Assembly: GCA_964556565.1 (NCBI GenBank)
Contig: CAZKWF010000027.1
Span: 1-23,883, forward strand
Direction: 5' to 3'
DNA from: SOJZ01 sp964556565
GTDB taxonomy: Archaea > Thermoproteota > Bathyarchaeia > Bathyarchaeales > Bathyarchaeaceae
Length of the DNA: 23,883 nt
The position numbers and the translations under genes are program-made. Positions 1 through 7,614 of this stretch are shown here, one piece after another. Each line of letters begins with the position of its first letter. Position 1 is the stretch's first letter. The notes under the pieces are model-generated. The model did not search any database. It was not told the origin of the DNA and worked only from the letters and a program-made list of their open reading frames with translations.

Positions 1-77
1 GTGGGATTCGAACCCACGAACCCCTACGGGACAGCCGCCTCAGGGCTGCGCCTTTAACCTGGCTTGGCAACCCCCGC
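1..77 (-). tRNA. tRNA-Leu(GAG), 3' end cut by window edge
   Basis: Read on the minus strand, the gene starts at 77 with acceptor strand GCGGGGG, then a D-arm closed by GCC/GGC, an anticodon stem CAGCC/GGCTG (32-36 and 44-48) around loop CTGAGGC, a long class II variable arm and a T-arm GTGGG-TTCGAAT-CCCAC. The anticodon is GAG (plus-strand 39-41). The long variable arm agrees with leucine. The 3' acceptor strand lies outside the window, so the gene is partial. No intron is seen in the visible part. Confidence 0.93.
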
Positions 78-105
78 TTGAGCTAAATTATCTACCCGCT
101 CGCTT

Positions 106-117
106 TCAATTAAATCT
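106..117 (-). promoter_or_regulatory. putative TATA box for tRNA-Leu
   Basis: On the minus strand the AT-rich stretch AAGATTTAATTG lies about 30 nt upstream of the tRNA 5' end, near the usual archaeal TATA distance from a start site just ahead of the tRNA. This is by position and composition only. Confidence 0.3.
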
Positions 118-370
118 TATCTGTATCTGTAAGCCGCTAAGGCACTTCAAAATCTTCATTAGTATTGCTAGAAGATAGCAGAGATAACCATCCAACGCCG
201 GGGTATATGCGCACAAAAATACGGTATTTCGCCATTGTAAGAATCGACCTGAACGCGTGTGGAAAAACGGCTCTTCAAAACCGACCACCCCCACTAGATA
301 AGGGAAACTGCTGCTAGGGAGCATGTGCGTGCCTGCAACATAGGAAAAACCGCATTCTCAATACAGCCGC

Positions 371-454
371 CGTCGATTCCCATCTTTCTGCATCTATTCC
401 TATCTTTTCCTATCTTTCCCCATCTATTCGCATCTTTTCCCATCTAATCCTATC
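371..454. repeat. phased 10-bp tandem repeat, consensus YATCTWTTCC
   Basis: Seven consecutive 10-bp units lie at 381-450 with no insertion or deletion between them: catctttctg, catctattcc, tatcttttcc, tatctttccc, catctattcg, catcttttcc, catctaatcc. A degenerate unit precedes (371-380) and a partial one follows (451-454). The strand is mostly pyrimidine. The period is close to one turn of B-DNA, so each unit presents the same face of the helix. The array sits in the 0.7 kb gap between two divergently oriented genes. No coding frame is supported across it. Function unknown. Confidence 0.75.
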
Positions 455-526
455 GTGACTTGAGCAATATTCAAGCGCTGTTCACAAAAAGAAGCTCACT
501 TCAAGCTTTTCAAAAAAAATTAGGTA

Positions 527-612
527 GGGGGTCTAGAGAGAGAATAAGAACACTAGAAAGTTATGGGGGGTATATATAGGGGGGGCTATAGGGGGTCTAA
601 TAAGAGAGACCC
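527..612. repeat. G-tract cluster with terminal hairpin
   Basis: Four plus-strand G-runs of 5, 6, 7 and 5 bases lie at 527-531, 565-570, 579-585 and 591-595. The motif GGGGGTCTA occurs twice (527-535 and 591-599). The last copy starts a hairpin GGGTCT (593-598) / AGACCC (607-612) with an 8-nt loop. The three close G-runs plus the distal one could form a G-quadruplex, but the 33-nt loop to the first run makes that uncertain. The remainder of the gap from 78 to 803 shows no gene I can support. Confidence 0.55.
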
Positions 613-803
613 ACAAAAATCATGCATGCATTTTTAGCACGTTTTCAGAAAACAATTATCAAAATGAAATACAAATAAACAATATTCTGCTTGTTGTTAT
701 ATCAAATAATCAAACCTAACTAGCCAACTCATGAATATCTAAGTTAGAGTAAAATCTTACATAAGCACACAAGAATACTAGTACTTGCAAGGAGGAAGCC
801 AAA

Positions 804-1898
804 ATGAAAGCAGTGGTATTAGCAGGAGGCTTCGCAACAAGACTACGCCCACTCAGTTGCACAAGACCAAAACTCCTATTTCCAATTGGAAACAAACCTC
901 TACTAGACTGGACGCTAGAGAAACTAGCGAGAAGCCATGTGAAAAAAGTCATACTGGCCGTAAACTACATGGCCGACACCCTCATCCAACACTACGGAAA
1001 AACAAAACACGAAATAAAACTCCTATATTCCATAGAGGAAAAACCATTAGGAACAGGAGGAGCCATCAAAAACGCAGAAAAACTAATCGATGATCAAAAA
1101 CCATTCCTCGTCATAAACGGAGACATCTTCACCAACTTCAATTATTCAAAGCTTTTGGAAAAACACAAAAAGAATGACGCAATTGCGACGATAGCACTTT
1201 ACAACGTTGAAGACCCCAGCCGATATGGAACCGTAGAACTAACCGAAAAAAACCGTGTTACACAATTTGTAGAAAAGCCCACGAGAGGAGAAGCACCCAG
1301 CAATCTGATCAACGCGGGGATATACATTCTTGACCCACAAATATTCAATTACATCCCAAACGGTCAACCCGTTTCAATCGAACGCGAAATTTTTCCAAAA
1401 CTAGCCGATGAGAAAAAAATTTACGGCCACCATTTCAAGGACCTGTGGATCGATATTGGAGAGCCAAGAGACTATCTAAGAGTAAACCAGCTTCTACTTG
1501 ACACCAAAATAAAAAAGAATCAGATAGGAAAAAACTCCTTTATAGAAAACAGCGTAGAAATCAAAAACCCCACAATAATCGACGAAGAAGTTACTATTGA
1601 AAAGAAATCAAAAATAGGCCCCCACGTAGCTATTGGCAAACACGTTATCATAAGGAAAGAAACCCACATCGAAAACTCCATAATATTCCCCAAAACCACA
1701 ATCTCAGATTCCACCTCAATAAAAGACACAATTATCGGAGAAGGCGTCATTGTCGGAAGCCACGTAAAAATAAAGGAAGGCTGCATTATCGGCGACCACG
1801 CCATAATCCAAGACAACGTTACTCTTACACAAGGCGTAACAGTTTGCCCTTTTAGAAAAGCTACAGAAAGCGTACTTACGCCCAAATGTTTAATGTAA
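804..1898 (+). CDS. GMPP-type sugar-1-phosphate nucleotidyltransferase (probable mannose-1-phosphate guanylyltransferase)
   Basis: Joins a hexose 1-phosphate to a nucleotide to make an activated sugar in the cytoplasm, here most likely Man-1-P plus GTP to GDP-mannose. The N-terminal Rossmann-like domain (about 1-235) has the signature GGFATRLRP (8-16), NGD (105-107), FVEKP (155-159), NAGIY (170-174) and WIDIGEP (215-221). Residues 240-345 form a left-handed beta-helix of hexapeptide repeats (many I-G-x-x-x-x-I turns). The 364-residue length, the FVEKP/INAGIY/SIE-E-FP run and the C-terminal ...CLM resemble eukaryotic GMPPB (about 360 residues) more than bacterial GlmU, though a UDP-GlcNAc or UDP-glucose pyrophosphorylase role cannot be excluded. 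Start ATG 804 has GGAGG at 791-795. The next gene, a GlmM/PMM mutase, would supply the sugar phosphate. The coding strand is rich in A and C. Confidence 0.85.
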   Translation: MKAVVLAGGFATRLRPLSCTRPKLLFPIGNKPLLDWTLEKLARSHVKKVILAVNYMADTLIQHYGKTKHEIKLLYSIEEKPLGTGGAIKNAEKLIDDQKPFLVINGDIFTNFNYSKLLEKHKKNDAIATIALYNVEDPSRYGTVELTEKNRVTQFVEKPTRGEAPSNLINAGIYILDPQIFNYIPNGQPVSIEREIFPKLADEKKIYGHHFKDLWIDIGEPRDYLRVNQLLLDTKIKKNQIGKNSFIENSVEIKNPTIIDEEVTIEKKSKIGPHVAIGKHVIIRKETHIENSIIFPKTTISDSTSIKDTIIGEGVIVGSHVKIKEGCIIGDHAIIQDNVTLTQGVTVCPFRKATESVLTPKCLM

Positions 1899-2004
1899 CC
1901 CTGTTCAATTCATCGACACAATTAGCAGGCAACACTGCTATAAACCTGCGTGCTATTAACTTCATTACTACTTAAAAGGAAAAAGCTCGTGGAGGAAACA
2001 CCCA

Positions 2005-3381
2005 ATGCAACCAAGACGACTCTTCGGAACCAATGGAATCCGCGGATTAGTTAATCGCGATCTAACCCCCGAATTCGTAACAAAGATCGGAGGAGCCATC
2101 GGAACATTTTTTCAAGGCGGACAAATCGTAGTAGGACACGACGGCAGAACCAGTAGCCCAATGCTTGTCCAAGCTCTTACCGGAAGTCTAACTTCAACAG
2201 GATGCACTGTTCACAATGTGGGGTTGTCCCCTACACCAGCGATCCAATACGCGGTTAAACATAACAAGATGAACGGTGGCGTGGTTATCACAGCTTCTCA
2301 TAATCCACCCGAATATAACGGAATCAAAGTAATTGGTGACGACGGAATCGAGCTGCCCCGAGAACAGGAGATCAAAATCGAAAACATTTTCTTCGATGAT
2401 AAAATACGGCGAGCAAAATGGGATAAAATCGGAAAAATATGCCAACTACCCGGAATTTTAAGCACATACACTGAGGCTATAAAAAAACACGTAGACGTTA
2501 CCACCATTCGAAAAAGACGTTTTCACGTTGTAGTTGACCCAGGAAACAGTGTGGGTAGCTTGACGGCTCCTTATATGCTCCGAGAAATGGGATGCCGAGT
2601 TACTACCATAAACGCAAATATTGATGGAACCTTCCCAAGCAGACCATCAGAGCCCAAACCAGAAAACTTAAGCGAACTAGCAGTAACGATGAAAGCACTC
2701 AATGCGGACATGGGCGTAGCATATGACGGAGATGCTGATCGTTCAATCTTCGTCGATGAAAGAGGCGAAATCTACTGGGGAGACCGAACCTTCGCTCTCA
2801 TCGAAAAACACTTTTTACGGAGAAAACCCGGAGAAATCATCGTCACCCCAGTAAGCTCATCAAATCTCATCAAAGAAATAGCGGATGAATATGGGGGTGA
2901 AGTGGTTTGGACCAAAGTTGGCAGCGTCGTTGTTTCTCACGAGATGAAAAAGGTAAACGCAAAACTCGGCGGTGAAGAAAATGGCGGTGTGTTCTATGCG
3001 CCTCATCAACCAGTTCGAGACGGAGCAATGACCACCGCGTTGATTTTGGATATTATGGCAAAAACCGAAAAGAAAGTATCAGAATTACTAGCGGAACTAC
3101 CTATTTATCACATAAAAAAAGATAAGCTACAGTGTCCAAACGAACTCAAAGAACAAGTGTTAAAAGAACTCATTAGAAAAATTAAGAATATGACCATAGA
3201 CGTAACTGATGGCGTGAAAATATGGTTCACAGACAAAAGCTCAATTCTTATAAGGCCTAGTGGAACCGAACCTATCTACCGATTTTATGCCGAGGGAAAA
3301 ACAAGGAGCAAAGCGGTTCATCTTGTTAACAAATACAAGGGAAAACTTCATGAAATAATAAATAAATGCAAAAGCAGCTGA
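2005..3381 (+). CDS. glmM: phosphoglucosamine mutase / phosphomannomutase (alpha-D-phosphohexomutase)
   Basis: Interconverts hexose 6- and 1-phosphates (GlcN-6-P to GlcN-1-P, or Man-6-P to Man-1-P) for nucleotide-sugar synthesis. All four family sites are present: LFGTNGIRG (6-14), the phosphoserine loop TASHNPPEYNG with Ser98, the Mg loop DGDADR (241-246), the sugar loop GGEENGG (322-328) and the phosphate loop RPSGTEP (417-423). The 458-residue length is normal. The LFGTNGIRG opening is typical of archaeal GlmM proteins, many of which also act on mannose phosphates, so the exact substrate is uncertain. The ATG at 2005 has GGAGGA at 1991-1996. A TATA-like ctataaac lies near 1938-1945, so the gene may have its own promoter despite the same-strand nucleotidyltransferase 106 bp upstream. 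Confidence 0.88.
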   Translation: MQPRRLFGTNGIRGLVNRDLTPEFVTKIGGAIGTFFQGGQIVVGHDGRTSSPMLVQALTGSLTSTGCTVHNVGLSPTPAIQYAVKHNKMNGGVVITASHNPPEYNGIKVIGDDGIELPREQEIKIENIFFDDKIRRAKWDKIGKICQLPGILSTYTEAIKKHVDVTTIRKRRFHVVVDPGNSVGSLTAPYMLREMGCRVTTINANIDGTFPSRPSEPKPENLSELAVTMKALNADMGVAYDGDADRSIFVDERGEIYWGDRTFALIEKHFLRRKPGEIIVTPVSSSNLIKEIADEYGGEVVWTKVGSVVVSHEMKKVNAKLGGEENGGVFYAPHQPVRDGAMTTALILDIMAKTEKKVSELLAELPIYHIKKDKLQCPNELKEQVLKELIRKIKNMTIDVTDGVKIWFTDKSSILIRPSGTEPIYRFYAEGKTRSKAVHLVNKYKGKLHEIINKCKSS

Positions 3382-3391
3382 TTCTGCAAAT

Positions 3392-3400
3392 CTTTATACA
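3392..3400 (+). promoter_or_regulatory. TATA box ahead of nucleotide-sugar dehydrogenase
   Basis: The sequence aatctttatacaaac, with TTTATA at 3393-3398, is a good archaeal TATA match just after the mutase stop codon. It predicts transcription start near 3422, about 33 nt before the next ATG. Confidence 0.55.
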
Positions 3401-3454
3401 AACCCGTCAAATACGTAAAGACAATGTAGAGAATGGAAACGATGTGAAAAAAAG

Positions 3455-4831
3455 ATGCCTGAAATGATGACACTTAAAAAAGAAGACATTAACACCCCTG
3501 AAAAACGCGGAAAATATACACTTAGCGTCATAGGATGCGGACGAATGGGCCTGTCTCATGCTTGCCTTTTCGCCGAAGCAGGGTTCAAAGTCATCGCTGT
3601 AGATACAAACCCACGCACCATCAACCTGATAAAGAAAGGCAAGATCCCATTTATAGAGCCTAGGCTTGACGTTCTTCTAGAGAGGCACATAAAAAATGGG
3701 CGCCTTACAGCTACACAGGACACTAGAGAAGCCGCCTCAGCAAGTGAAATCATCGTGTTTGTTGTTCCAACACTTATTGATAAAAGGAAAAAGCCTGACT
3801 ACTCACGCATTGAGAAAGCATGCAAAGACGTAGGTATGGAGTTGCGTCCAGGCTCTATGATCATTTTTGCAAGCGCAACAGGACCCGGGGTGACTGAAAG
3901 CCTAGTAAAGGAAACGCTTGAGAATACATCTGGCCTAAAGGCTGGAATCGACTTTGGTTTATCTTACAGTCCGATTCATGCCATCCCCGGGCAAGTTTTA
4001 CAAGACATCACTACCGATGCAAGGGTTGTTGGAGCTGTTGATGAACAAAGCTTGAGAACTGGTTGCCTTGTTTTAAGCACAATCGTAACCGGAGAAATAG
4101 TGAAGGTGAAGAACATAAAGACAGCGGAAGCTGTAAAGTTATTCGAAAGTGTCTATCAGGACATCAACCTCGCGTTGGGAAACAACTTTGCTCTCTTTTG
4201 CGAAAAAGCCGGAATAGACATCGTTGAAGCACAGAAAGCGGCTAGGACGCAACCCGATTGCCACTTACCCACTCCAAAGATTGTCAACGAATATGTCACA
4301 AAAGACCATTATCTTCTCGTCGAAGAATCGGAAACATTGAACGTAAAGCTTCCCATGTTAACACTTGCAGGAAAAATAAATGATGAAATGTTGGGGCATA
4401 CGGTTCGTTTAGTGAGAGACGCGCTACGAGTATGCGGTAAAAACATGCGAAGAGCTAAGGTTTCAATCTTTGGCATTTCTTGTCGCCCAAATGTAAAGGT
4501 GGCAGAAGGTTCCCAAGCAAAGAGGCTCATAAATATGCTGAACAAAAAAGACATGGTAGTTCGAGTGTATGATCCTCTTTTTTCCTACAAAGAGTTAGTG
4601 AAAATGGGGTATTCTGCTGAAAGAACTTTGAAGAAAACCGTTGAGAAGGCAGATTGTTTAATCATTGCTGTGGGCCACGACCGGTTCAGACGACTAAATT
4701 TAGGAAAAATCAAGTTTCTGATCAAAAAACCCGCTGCAATTGTTGATATGAGCCGTGTCATAGATCCTGTCAAGGCAGAAAAAGAGGGCTTTGTATACCG
4801 TGGTGTAGGGAGAGGTGTTTGGACTAGATGA
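3455..4831 (+). CDS. UDP-glucose/GDP-mannose dehydrogenase family protein, catalytic Cys apparently missing
   Basis: Belongs to the NAD-dependent nucleotide-sugar dehydrogenases, closest in layout to UDP-ManNAc dehydrogenase (WecC type). The N-terminal Rossmann domain has GCGRMGLSHA (27-36); the central dimer helix carries the conserved Lys228 in AVKLFESVYQDIN; the C-terminal sugar-binding domain has YDPL (372-375). Two catalytic signatures are degraded. The usual CPER-x-x-PG appears as SPIHAIPG (172-179). The GVGGHCxPVDP nucleophile loop is replaced by residues 275-285, KIVNEYVTKDH, where the alignment by eye puts Tyr280 at the Cys position. Cys269 lies about 11 residues too early. Family members oxidise the sugar C6 alcohol to an acid through a Cys thioester, so this protein may be inactive, regulatory or catalytically different. 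Start ATG 3455 has no clear ribosome site; ATG 3467 is an alternative. The frame is intact at 458 residues with the fold conserved, so it does not look like simple decay. Confidence 0.8.
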   Translation: MPEMMTLKKEDINTPEKRGKYTLSVIGCGRMGLSHACLFAEAGFKVIAVDTNPRTINLIKKGKIPFIEPRLDVLLERHIKNGRLTATQDTREAASASEIIVFVVPTLIDKRKKPDYSRIEKACKDVGMELRPGSMIIFASATGPGVTESLVKETLENTSGLKAGIDFGLSYSPIHAIPGQVLQDITTDARVVGAVDEQSLRTGCLVLSTIVTGEIVKVKNIKTAEAVKLFESVYQDINLALGNNFALFCEKAGIDIVEAQKAARTQPDCHLPTPKIVNEYVTKDHYLLVEESETLNVKLPMLTLAGKINDEMLGHTVRLVRDALRVCGKNMRRAKVSIFGISCRPNVKVAEGSQAKRLINMLNKKDMVVRVYDPLFSYKELVKMGYSAERTLKKTVEKADCLIIAVGHDRFRRLNLGKIKFLIKKPAAIVDMSRVIDPVKAEKEGFVYRGVGRGVWTR

Positions 4832-4917
4832 TTATAAGATAACGACCATGAGAAGAGGCTCCCAGTCTACCTCGTTGCAGCCAAGTGAAAGTAGAGCTAA
4901 AGAAGAAAATATCAGAA

Positions 4918-4934
4918 AGGTTCTCTCTTTTTTT
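4918..4934 (+). terminator. possible T-rich terminator
   Basis: The tract ttctctcttttttt follows the dehydrogenase stop by about 90 nt. Archaeal termination commonly occurs at T-runs, but no experimental mark is visible. The 276-bp gap 4832-5107 holds no convincing gene. Confidence 0.3.
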
Positions 4935-5107
4935 GAGTGTTCACTCCTATGGTGTTCTCTATTATCAACTTTTATCACATCAATCACGATACTCTTTTGT
5001 ACTGGAATCCAGATTCGTAAAGATTAAAATACAGATACGACGGAGTCTAAAAAAGCTGAAGAAATCACAAACCCGGTAAATTAAAAAAGCATTGAAGTGT
5101 AGCAAAA

Positions 5108-6139
5108 ATGGAAGTCTTATTAATTTCCGTGTTGATATCATTCGTTACAACTTTTTTCATCACCCCTCACTTCATAAAATTCTTGTACACTGCTGGAATT
5201 GTTGGTTTAGACCTCCAGAAAAAGAACAAGCCAAAGTTGGCTACCTCTGGAGGGATCTGTGTCGCCTTCGGAGTTTTATCTGGCCTGTTGGCCTATATAG
5301 GTTTGCAGACGTATTTAGGGTATTCATTTGGACCCATCTATGAGCTGGAAGAATGGTTGGTTTATCTTCTAGCGGTCACCGTCTCTATTGTTATAGTCAT
5401 GTTTGTAGGTTTGCTTGATGATTTGAACGTAAAATCAAAAGCGGCAGGAACAAAGGAGGGTCAAGACATCAGGGTCGGAATCCCTCAGTGGTTAAAACCG
5501 TTGCTAACTTTGCCTGCGGCAGTACCGCTCATGGCAGTAAGCGCTGGAAAGCCGGAAATGGCGATTCCGTTTGTGGGAACCGTCTATTTTGGAATCATTT
5601 ACCCTCTCTTGTTAATACCACTGGGTGTTGTAGGGGCTTCCAACGTCGTCAATCTGCTAGGTGGCTTTAATGGATTGGAGGCTGGAATGGGTATCGTTTA
5701 TTTATTAGGTTTAGGAATCTATGCTGTGTTGCACAAAAGTATCGGGGCAGTCATATTCCTAATCGCATTTGCAGCTCTAGTCGGTTTTATCAGATACAAC
5801 TGGTATCCAGCTAGAATTCTTCCAGGAGATTCCCTAACTTATCTGCTTGGATCAATAGTTGCGGCTGGAGTGATCGTTGGAAATATGGAAAGAAGCGGGG
5901 TCATTATGATGCTACCATTCATTATCGAATTCTTTTTGAAATTAAGGGTGAAATTTAAAACAACATGTCTCGGAAAATTGAGAAAAGACGGAAAACTCGA
6001 TCCACCTTACGGAAGAAGGATATACAGTTGGACTCACGCCGTAATGAATCTGAGACCACTAACGGAAAAGCAAGTTACAATTTTGCTGATCCTCGTTCAG
6101 CTCTTTTTTACCACTCTTCCCTTTCTGGAAATGATTTAG
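5108..6139 (+). CDS. UDP-GlcNAc:dolichyl-phosphate GlcNAc-1-phosphotransferase-like (MraY/WecA/ALG7 family)
   Basis: Membrane enzyme that transfers a GlcNAc-1-phosphate type moiety from a UDP-sugar to dolichyl phosphate, the first step of lipid-linked glycan assembly. The 343-residue chain is mostly hydrophobic helices (about ten). Family sites seen in order: GLDLQKKNKPKLATSGG (33-49), the Mg-binding GLLDD (101-105), the asparagine-rich loop NVVNLLGGFNGLEAG (179-193) and ILPGDS (237-242), followed by a basic cytoplasmic loop and a C-terminal helix. NLxGFNGLE resembles eukaryotic ALG7 and archaeal AglH more than bacterial MraY. It lies in the same locus as AglB and a flippase, which fits an N-glycosylation role. 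Start ATG 5108 has only a weak GAAGTG upstream. The exact sugar cannot be read from sequence. Confidence 0.85.
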   Translation: MEVLLISVLISFVTTFFITPHFIKFLYTAGIVGLDLQKKNKPKLATSGGICVAFGVLSGLLAYIGLQTYLGYSFGPIYELEEWLVYLLAVTVSIVIVMFVGLLDDLNVKSKAAGTKEGQDIRVGIPQWLKPLLTLPAAVPLMAVSAGKPEMAIPFVGTVYFGIIYPLLLIPLGVVGASNVVNLLGGFNGLEAGMGIVYLLGLGIYAVLHKSIGAVIFLIAFAALVGFIRYNWYPARILPGDSLTYLLGSIVAAGVIVGNMERSGVIMMLPFIIEFFLKLRVKFKTTCLGKLRKDGKLDPPYGRRIYSWTHAVMNLRPLTEKQVTILLILVQLFFTTLPFLEMI

Positions 6140-6151
6140 GTAGAGTTAGAA

Positions 6152-6183
6152 TTGCTAGTTAGCTTTTCTCCTTTTTCAGTTTC
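6152..6183. terminator. T-rich region between convergent genes
   Basis: After the AglH-like stop the plus strand has ttttctcctttttcagtttct, a pyrimidine-rich run suited to archaeal termination. It lies in the 44-bp gap between convergent genes. Confidence 0.3.
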
Positions 6184-6441
6184 TTACTTGAGATTGAACG
6201 GCTTGCCCTCTGAAATGATTTTCTGAGGAATTTTGTCCTTCCATTTCCGTAAGAAAGGTAGTTCATCTTTTTCTTCTCGTAGTTCATCAGGTAACATTTC
6301 GGGGATCTCGTCTCGAATGGGATACCAACGCAAACACTTTGGGCATATAATTATGCCTTCCACAATTTCTTCCTTCTCTTTAAAGACGTGCAGTTGAAGA
6401 GGGTAATGCTTATCGATAGGGCAAGCCAAAATGTCCATCAA
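6184..6441 (-). CDS. Trm112-like methyltransferase activator
   Basis: Small zinc-ribbon protein (84-85 residues) that in eukaryotes and archaea binds and stabilises several methyltransferases acting on tRNA, rRNA and release factor. The sequence shows DILACPIDKHYPLQL at the start, a second half-knuckle CPKC, then the hallmark RWYPIRDEIPEMLPD. The second zinc Cys of the first knuckle is Asp (CPID rather than CPxC), which is also known in other archaeal members. Start is either TTG 6441 or, more likely, ATG 6438. The AGGAGG at 6463-6468 sits too far upstream (over 20 nt) for either. It is followed at once by a three-codon ORF (6461-6450), so the leader is odd. The tRNA methyltransferase gene Trm5 lies next upstream on the same strand, but a strong promoter separates them. 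Confidence 0.85.
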   Translation of the reverse strand: MMDILACPIDKHYPLQLHVFKEKEEIVEGIIICPKCLRWYPIRDEIPEMLPDELREEKDELPFLRKWKDKIPQKIISEGKPFNLK

Positions 6442-6507
6442 CTTTCTTTTTATTGTACCATTCCTCCTAAGGGGCGATCGTTAAGGAAATGATTTGTTAA
6501 TTGCAGA

Positions 6508-6517
6508 GTTTATAAAG
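6508..6517 (-). promoter_or_regulatory. TATA box of the Trm112 gene
   Basis: On the minus strand the sequence AAATCTTTATAAACTC is an excellent archaeal TATA box. It predicts transcription start near 6487 and a leader of about 45 nt. The box is nearly palindromic, so it could also work on the plus strand, but no gene follows there. Confidence 0.6.
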
Positions 6518-6608
6518 ATTTGTTGTGCTCAGTGTGTATTGTCTTTAATTCCGAAAAGCGGTTTAAAACAATCAATCATTCTTCCTCAACAAAGACAAAA
6601 ATCAATCT

Positions 6609-7496
6609 TTATGGTAGTATCCTTATATCGACAACTATTTGATACCATCTGGGTCCTGTAGTTCTCACAACTCGTCGAAACGACGTTTCAAAGTTAACCC
6701 CCAAACTCTGCAATTTCTTAGCTACCCTTACTTCTACCTCTTCGATTGGATTTTCACCTTTTTCAGCGTGTTCAAAATCGTAGTAGTGAATCCATCCCCC
6801 CATTGGTTTGAGTGTTAACATAGCATAGTCCAGATATTTGTACGCCTTCTCAGGCAAGGGCATGAGAACCCGGTCAGCAATGTTTCGCAACTTTTCTTCT
6901 ACAACAGTTTTTGCGTCCCCTCGAAAAGAGACAACTTGCTCACCAACCCTGTTGAGTTTGATGTTTTCCCTCATGTACCGTACGGCTGTTGGATTGGTGT
7001 CTATTGAATAGATTTTTTCAGCCTTGGAATGTTTAGCAATTAGAATGGAGTAACATCCAACGCCGGCGAACATGTTGACAACCGTCTCGTCTAGTTGAAT
7101 CTGTTGGGCAATTCTCATTCTCTCATACGCGAGTCTGGGCGAAAAATAGCATCTTTTCAAGTCGATTTTAAAGATGCAGCCATGCTCCTTGTGAACAGTC
7201 TCGGTTTTTCTTTCGCCAGCAATCCACTCAAGCTCACGCAGCCGATAATCGCTGGCAACTGGACTAACTTGGCGTAACACTGTTTTGATACGTTTATAAG
7301 TTTGCATAATTGCTTCGGCAATAATGTCACTATACTGTTTGAGAGTTTCAGGGACTCTGATGATAGCGATGTCGCCGACGATGTCATAGGATTTGTAGAG
7401 AAGCTTGAGCTCGGAGGGTTCAAGTCTATTTGCGAGAACAGCTTTGAGACTCTTTCTCATTTTAGAAGCCCTCAAACAGGTTGCTAAGGCTTTCAC
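6609..7496 (-). CDS. tRNA (guanine-N1)-methyltransferase Trm5
   Basis: Methylates N1 of G37 next to the anticodon using S-adenosylmethionine, which prevents frameshifting. The catalytic D2-D3 part is clear: the Trm5 signature FSPRLAYER (118-126), SAM loop NMFAGVGCYSI (141-151), acidic ribose-binding DTNP (166-169), active-site loop LMPLPEKA (211-218) and C-terminal RTTGPRWYQIVVDI. Only about 30 residues precede D2, so the N-terminal D1 tRNA-elbow domain of Trm5b-type proteins appears to be absent. The annotated GTG 7496 has no ribosome site. ATG 7460 (residue 13) has TTGAGGG about 10 nt upstream and is a strong alternative start. The gene lies between AglH-like and AglB genes but on the opposite strand, so it is a neighbour and not an operon partner. 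Confidence 0.87.
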   Translation of the reverse strand: MKALATCLRASKMRKSLKAVLANRLEPSELKLLYKSYDIVGDIAIIRVPETLKQYSDIIAEAIMQTYKRIKTVLRQVSPVASDYRLRELEWIAGERKTETVHKEHGCIFKIDLKRCYFSPRLAYERMRIAQQIQLDETVVNMFAGVGCYSILIAKHSKAEKIYSIDTNPTAVRYMRENIKLNRVGEQVVSFRGDAKTVVEEKLRNIADRVLMPLPEKAYKYLDYAMLTLKPMGGWIHYYDFEHAEKGENPIEEVEVRVAKKLQSLGVNFETSFRRVVRTTGPRWYQIVVDIRILP

Positions 7497-7614
7497 CAGT
7501 GTTCAATATTAAGATAAGCTGATCCTACGTATATGCAAATGATGGCTGTTGTAACAATGCGTACTAAGACCCAAATAAATTGATGCGCACATAACCGTAA
7601 GAGAAATAAACGGG

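Noticed and set aside
106..324. Minus-strand 72-codon frame in the first gap
   Set aside because: No ribosome site, no recognisable motif, unusual composition, and it spans the region where the tRNA-Leu promoter should be.
371..454. Decamer array as a CRISPR array
   Set aside because: Units are 10 bp and contiguous, with no spacers and no cas genes.
78..803. A replication origin, SRP RNA or RNase P RNA in the first gap
   Set aside because: No orc1/cdc6 neighbour or origin-box pattern is visible, and no SRP or RNase P core motif could be recognised on either strand.
4815..5079. Two overlapping short plus-strand frames after the dehydrogenase
   Set aside because: One overlaps the dehydrogenase end, both lack ribosome sites and they cross a T-rich terminator-like run.
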